A DNA stretch of 8,679 nt from Sinorhizobium sp. (GTDB lineage: Bacteria > Pseudomonadota > Alphaproteobacteria > Rhizobiales > Rhizobiaceae). This document shows, in pieces, positions 5,981 through 8,679 of the stretch (position 1 is the stretch's first letter; each line of letters begins with the position of its first letter). The notes beneath the pieces were generated by a model. It had not been told where the DNA came from. It saw nothing but the letters and a program-made list of their open reading frames with translations, and made no database searches. The stretch lies in contig JAPSJG010000138.1 of NCBI GenBank assembly GCA_031178305.1, forward strand, positions 1 to 8,679, in the 5' to 3' direction. The position numbers were made by a program, and so were the translations under genes.

Positions 5981-6415
5981 TTACGGGCAGGCCTGGACGA
6001 ATGCGGCAACGTTGCCGCCGCCCGCTTGGTTCACATCGGCGCTGCAGCCGTTGCCGACCTGGACGCCAGCTGCGATATTGCCGTGGCCGTCCTGGGTCAG
6101 GATCGAGGTGTGGTTCGATCCGAACTGGCCGACGCCGGCACTATTCCGCCTACCGCGCTGATAGACATCGGCGTCGTTGTTGTAGCCATCCTGCCCGATT
6201 GCCACGAGATTGCGCCGGCCCTTCTGGTTGGCGACAGCGTTGTTGGATCGGCCCTTCTGGTGGATGCCAATCCGGTTCTTGTAGCCGGTCTGGGCGCCGC
6301 CCGCCGAGTGCGCGAACCCGTACTGCTTGATGAAGACATCATTGGCCATGGCCGGGACAGTCGTGAAGCCAATGAGGGCTGCGATGGCGCTGGTGATGAG
6401 GAACTTGCTCGTCAT
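5981..6415 (-). CDS. Curlin-repeat protein (curli-like amyloid subunit, 11-rung ladder, two Cys)
   Basis: With the ATG at 6415 the protein has 144 residues. AGGAG (6427-6423) lies about 7 bases upstream and the start gives a clean Sec signal peptide (1-24, ending PAMA-ND); a start at 6445 would only add a basic stretch. Glutamines occur exactly every 11 residues from 31 to 141 (eleven rungs), mostly followed by x-Gly. Asn fills the Q+5 slot at 47, 58, 69, 80, 91, 113 and 135, with His at 102. This is the curlin Q-x4-N-x5-Q pattern, so the mature protein is nearly all repeat. Cys124 replaces an Asn of the ladder, and Cys143 replaces the Gly of the last rung. Loops at 54-56, 65-68 and 87-90 are rich in Lys/Arg. 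It is the first gene of the curli module, with csgH downstream. It could be the main fibre subunit or the nucleator. Confidence 0.9.
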   Translation of the reverse strand: MTSKFLITSAIAALIGFTTVPAMANDVFIKQYGFAHSAGGAQTGYKNRIGIHQKGRSNNAVANQKGRRNLVAIGQDGYNNDADVYQRGRRNSAGVGQFGSNHTSILTQDGHGNIAAGVQVGNGCSADVNQAGGGNVAAFVQACP

Positions 6416-6491
6416 TTTCCGTCTCCTGGGTTTGGCGGATGGCACCGCGTACTGACGGTCTCTTTTTTAAGGGGCCGTCTTCGAACCCAGA

Positions 6492-6520
6492 CTGAACCGG
6501 ACATTCAGCCGTCGTTCAGC
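6492..6520 (-). promoter_or_regulatory. Curlin upstream motif (copy B)
   Basis: On the plus strand CTGAA (6492-6496) is followed by TTCAG at 6504-6508 and again at 6515-6519. The first and second form an inverted pair; the second and third are direct repeats 11 bp apart, one helical turn. It begins 77 bp upstream of the curlin ATG and matches the motif before the second curlin gene. A run reading TTAAAAAAGA on the minus strand (about 6471-6462) lies between motif and gene and may belong to the promoter. Confidence 0.55.
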
Positions 6521-6697
6521 GAACCTTCGACGCGACTAACGCCCACAGCCTTGCGCGGGTCTCTACGGCGCGTTTCGGAATGCCTCGCAATGCCTGCTTC
6601 AGGTCCGTTTCCGGTTGTTGCCAAAGAACGACTCCTGATTCGGGTGAGCGGCGGATGTCAGGTCGTAGCGCCGCCACGCCACTGCGGCACGAGACGG

Positions 6698-6725
6698 AAA
6701 AAAGCGCTTTCACCATTGACAATGG
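6698..6725 (-). terminator. Possible terminator after the DapA-like gene
   Basis: On the minus strand, CCATT-GTC-AATGG (6725-6713) is followed by TGAAAGCGCTTTTTT, a second short palindrome with six T (6703-6698). It lies about 42 bp after the stop codon of the DapA-like gene. The stems are short, so efficiency is uncertain. Confidence 0.45.
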
Positions 6726-6766
6726 GAACCGGAAAGTTCGAGCGATCAAGTGTCCGCACAAGCCAG

Positions 6767-7648
6767 CTAAAGCAGGCGGTATCGGCACAAAATGTTCGCG
6801 ATCTGATCGTCCTGCACTTTGGTCGGCAGCAAGGCCGGTTGGCGGCTGGCACCGACGGAGGCGTCCTGCAGGTAGAGGGCCCGCTTGACCATGGCGGGGG
6901 CAAAGCCCAGCGCATAAAGCTCCGTGCGAAAGGCGGCGAAGATCGCTTGCTGCCTTACCGCCTCGGCGATGTCGCCCGCATTGAAGGCGTTCAAGATGCC
7001 AGCGAGGACATCGGGCATGGCGTTGCCAAGACCCGAAATGCAGCCGGCGGCGCCGTTCTGAAGCGCCCAAAGCACCAGATGATCAGGCCCGGAGTAGACT
7101 TCAAAGTCCTCGATCTCCTTCGCGACCTGAAGATAGGCTTCCAGCGTCTCCTTCGCGCCGCCCGAGTCCTTGATGCCGGCGATGTTGCCGTGACGGGCAA
7201 GGGTCCGCGCGGTTTCCGGTTCGATATGGTTCTGCGTGCGTGCCGGGATGTCGTAGAGATAGATTGGCGTCTTCACCTTATCGGCAACGGTCGAAAAATG
7301 GCGGATGAGGCCGTCCTGCGTGCAGGCGATGAAGAACGGCGTGATGACGGCTATGCCGTCCACGCCGATACGGTCGAATTCGCGCGCGAGCTTCACCGTT
7401 TCGAATGTCGCGGGCATGCCCGCATTGACGATCACTTTGACGCGGCCGTCCACCTCGTCGACCACCTCTTCGGTCAGCCGCACTTTTTCCTCGAAGGTGA
7501 GTGCGGTGAAATCGCCGTTGGTGCCGGCGCACATGATGTTGTTGCCCGCGTCCACCTGACGGCGGATTTGCGCTCGGGTAGCCTGGTAGTTGATGGTTTC
7601 GTCCTCGTTGAAGCAGGTGACGAGGGCCACGAAGGCTTGTCTGGACAT
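6767..7648 (-). CDS. Dihydrodipicolinate synthase (DapA/NanA) superfamily aldolase or lyase
   Basis: The 293-residue protein has the normal length and key residues of this (beta/alpha)8-barrel family. Lys160 in GIKDSGG is the Schiff-base lysine, Tyr132 in YLYDIPART is the catalytic tyrosine, and Arg137 aligns with the carboxylate-binding arginine of DapA. GTNGDF (42-47) replaces the usual GTTGE, with Asn in place of the second Thr of the catalytic triad. That change, and the linkage to a transporter, make true lysine biosynthesis unlikely. More probable is cleavage or dehydration of an imported 2-keto acid substrate. It begins 30 bp after the ABC ATPase gene and should be co-transcribed with it. 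GGAGG lies about 9 bases before the ATG. The exact substrate cannot be assigned. Confidence 0.88.
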   Translation of the reverse strand: MSRQAFVALVTCFNEDETINYQATRAQIRRQVDAGNNIMCAGTNGDFTALTFEEKVRLTEEVVDEVDGRVKVIVNAGMPATFETVKLAREFDRIGVDGIAVITPFFIACTQDGLIRHFSTVADKVKTPIYLYDIPARTQNHIEPETARTLARHGNIAGIKDSGGAKETLEAYLQVAKEIEDFEVYSGPDHLVLWALQNGAAGCISGLGNAMPDVLAGILNAFNAGDIAEAVRQQAIFAAFRTELYALGFAPAMVKRALYLQDASVGASRQPALLPTKVQDDQIANILCRYRLL

Positions 7649-7678
7649 ATGGGTATTCCTCCGAATGGGATCGACGAC

Positions 7679-8679
7679 TCAGGAGACCCGCTGGAGGCGG
7701 GCGGCGCGATGGACGGCCTGGACGTCGGGATCGGGGTCGAGGCCCGCGGCGAGAAGGGTGCGGGTATATTCCTCCCGCGGAGCTTCGAACACCTCGCGCA
7801 CGGTGCCGAACTCAACGACATTGCCCTTCTGCATGACCAAAACGTGGTCGGCGAAGTCGCGCACAACCGGCAAATCGTGGGCAATGAAGATGAATGCAAT
7901 CCCCATCTCCCGGCGTAGCTTGTCGAGCAGCGCGATGACCTGCGCCTGCACCGAGACGTCAAGAGCCGACACGGCCTCGTCGCAGATGATGAGCTGAGGC
8001 TCGAGCGCAAGCGCGCGGGCAATGGCGATGCGCTGTCGCTGCCCGCCGGAGAACTGGTGCGGATAGCGCACCATATGGTCTGGCGACAGCCCCACCTGCA
8101 CCAGCAGTTCGGTAACGCGCTCGCGCCATTTCGCCTTGGGAAGGATGTCCGGATGGATGACCCAAGCCTCGGATATGAGCTGGTACACAGTCATGCGCGG
8201 ATTAAGCGACTGCGTCGGGTCCTGGAACACCATCTGCAGGGCGCGGCGAAGCTTGTAGAGTTCGGTCGGCGACATCGTAAAGAGATCGCGTCCCTTCCAG
8301 AGCGCGCTGCCGCAATCCGGTTCGTCGAGGCGCAGCAGGATGCGGGCAAGCGTGGACTTGCCCGAGCCGCTCTCGCCGACAACGGCCATTGTCTCGCCGG
8401 GCATGAGATCGAAGGAAACGCCGTTGAGCGCCTTGAAGGCGCCATAGCTCTTGCGCACGTCGCGAACCGAAAGAACGGGCTCGCTGCGGGCAACAGGTTC
8501 ATGCATCTCGCCCTTGCCGGGAGCGGCGGCGATGAGCTTCTTCGTATAGGGATGCTGCGGGTTCTTGTAGACCTCGCGGACCGTGCCAGCCTCGACCAGT
8601 TCGCCCTTCTCCATCACCACGACGCGGTCGGCGATCTCGGCGACCACGCCGAGATCGTGCGTGATGATGAGGACCGCCA
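7679..8679 (-). CDS. Double-ATPase peptide-type ABC transporter protein (C-terminal part, cut by window edge)
   Basis: The frame is open to the right edge, so the true start lies outside the window. The visible part begins with the end of a first ATPase domain: LIITHDLGVV (H-loop, bases 8671-8642), then MEKGELVEAG and the HPYTKKL stretch typical of Opp/Dpp ATPases. A complete second ATPase domain follows. Counting from the GTG codon at 8647, it has Walker A GESGSGKST (91-99), Q-loop MVFQDP (139-144), signature FSGGQRQR (199-206), Walker B LIICDE (219-224) and H-loop His257. Two domains in one chain resemble GsiA-type proteins (about 620 residues). It would drive uptake of peptides or other small solutes with permeases and a binding protein encoded upstream, outside the window. 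The DapA-like gene follows after 30 bp. Confidence 0.9.
   Translation of the reverse strand, partial: AVLIITHDLGVVAEIADRVVVMEKGELVEAGTVREVYKNPQHPYTKKLIAAAPGKGEMHEPVARSEPVLSVRDVRKSYGAFKALNGVSFDLMPGETMAVVGESGSGKSTLARILLRLDEPDCGSALWKGRDLFTMSPTELYKLRRALQMVFQDPTQSLNPRMTVYQLISEAWVIHPDILPKAKWRERVTELLVQVGLSPDHMVRYPHQFSGGQRQRIAIARALALEPQLIICDEAVSALDVSVQAQVIALLDKLRREMGIAFIFIAHDLPVVRDFADHVLVMQKGNVVEFGTVREVFEAPREEYTRTLLAAGLDPDPDVQAVHRAARLQRVS

Larger units (their letters stand above)
6416..6766. other. Intergenic region with the first curlin promoter
   Basis: This 351-bp stretch holds the curlin upstream motif (6492-6519) and, at its far end, the possible terminator of the DapA-like gene (6698-6725). 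I see no gene. The minus frame 6516-7070 runs across it but is a shadow of the DapA-like gene. Confidence 0.55.

Noticed and set aside
5657..7918. A 753-codon plus-strand open frame
   Set aside because: It runs antisense through csgH, the first curlin and the DapA-like gene, all with recognisable motifs; its translation shows no family signature. GC-rich codon bias on the opposite strand explains it.
1..8679. CRISPR array, tRNA, rRNA, transposase or phage genes
   Set aside because: I saw no regularly spaced direct repeats, cloverleaf, rRNA-like or transposase-like sequence on either strand.

Overview
The window looks like a chromosomal stretch of an alphaproteobacterium of the order Hyphomicrobiales (rhizobial group: Mesorhizobium, Rhizobium or relatives). 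The evidence is the GC-rich coding sequence, a CsgH-type curli chaperone (the alphaproteobacterial counterpart of CsgC), and intergenic repeats built from two palindromes that match, from memory, the RIME type of rhizobial mosaic element. I cannot fix genus or species from sequence alone. All seven genes I can support lie on the minus strand, so transcription runs from right to left. The long plus-strand frames are antisense shadows.

Layout, in transcription order: (1) 8679-6767, the C-terminal part of a double-ATPase peptide-type ABC transporter protein (cut by the window edge), followed 30 bp later by a DapA/NanA-superfamily aldolase or lyase, with a possible terminator after it. (2) 6520-4795, a curli-like amyloid module: curlin, then the chaperone csgH, then a second curlin. 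The two curlin genes carry a matching 28-29 bp motif at almost the same distance (77-79 bp) upstream of their start codons. A complete RIME-like element sits between the first curlin and csgH. (3) 4794-4339, non-coding DNA with a second RIME-like element and hairpins. (4) 4338-2922, a small alpha/beta hydrolase of the dienelactone hydrolase type, closely followed by an SGNH/GDSL hydrolase-like protein with a possible Tat signal. (5) 2921-375, a leader with inverted repeats and then fadE, an acyl-CoA dehydrogenase of fatty-acid beta-oxidation, whose stop codon lies inside a REP-like hairpin. (6) 374-1, DNA with a partial RIME-like copy and no gene I can support.

The most distinctive part is the curli module. 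Both curlins show an exact 11-residue glutamine ladder: 7 rungs in one and 11 in the other. The longer one has one cysteine in an Asn-ladder slot and another in a Gly slot. CsgH would keep the subunits from polymerising in the periplasm. The secretion parts (CsgG, CsgE, CsgF) are not in this window and must be encoded elsewhere if the system works. The shared upstream motif suggests that both curlin genes answer to one regulator that I cannot name.
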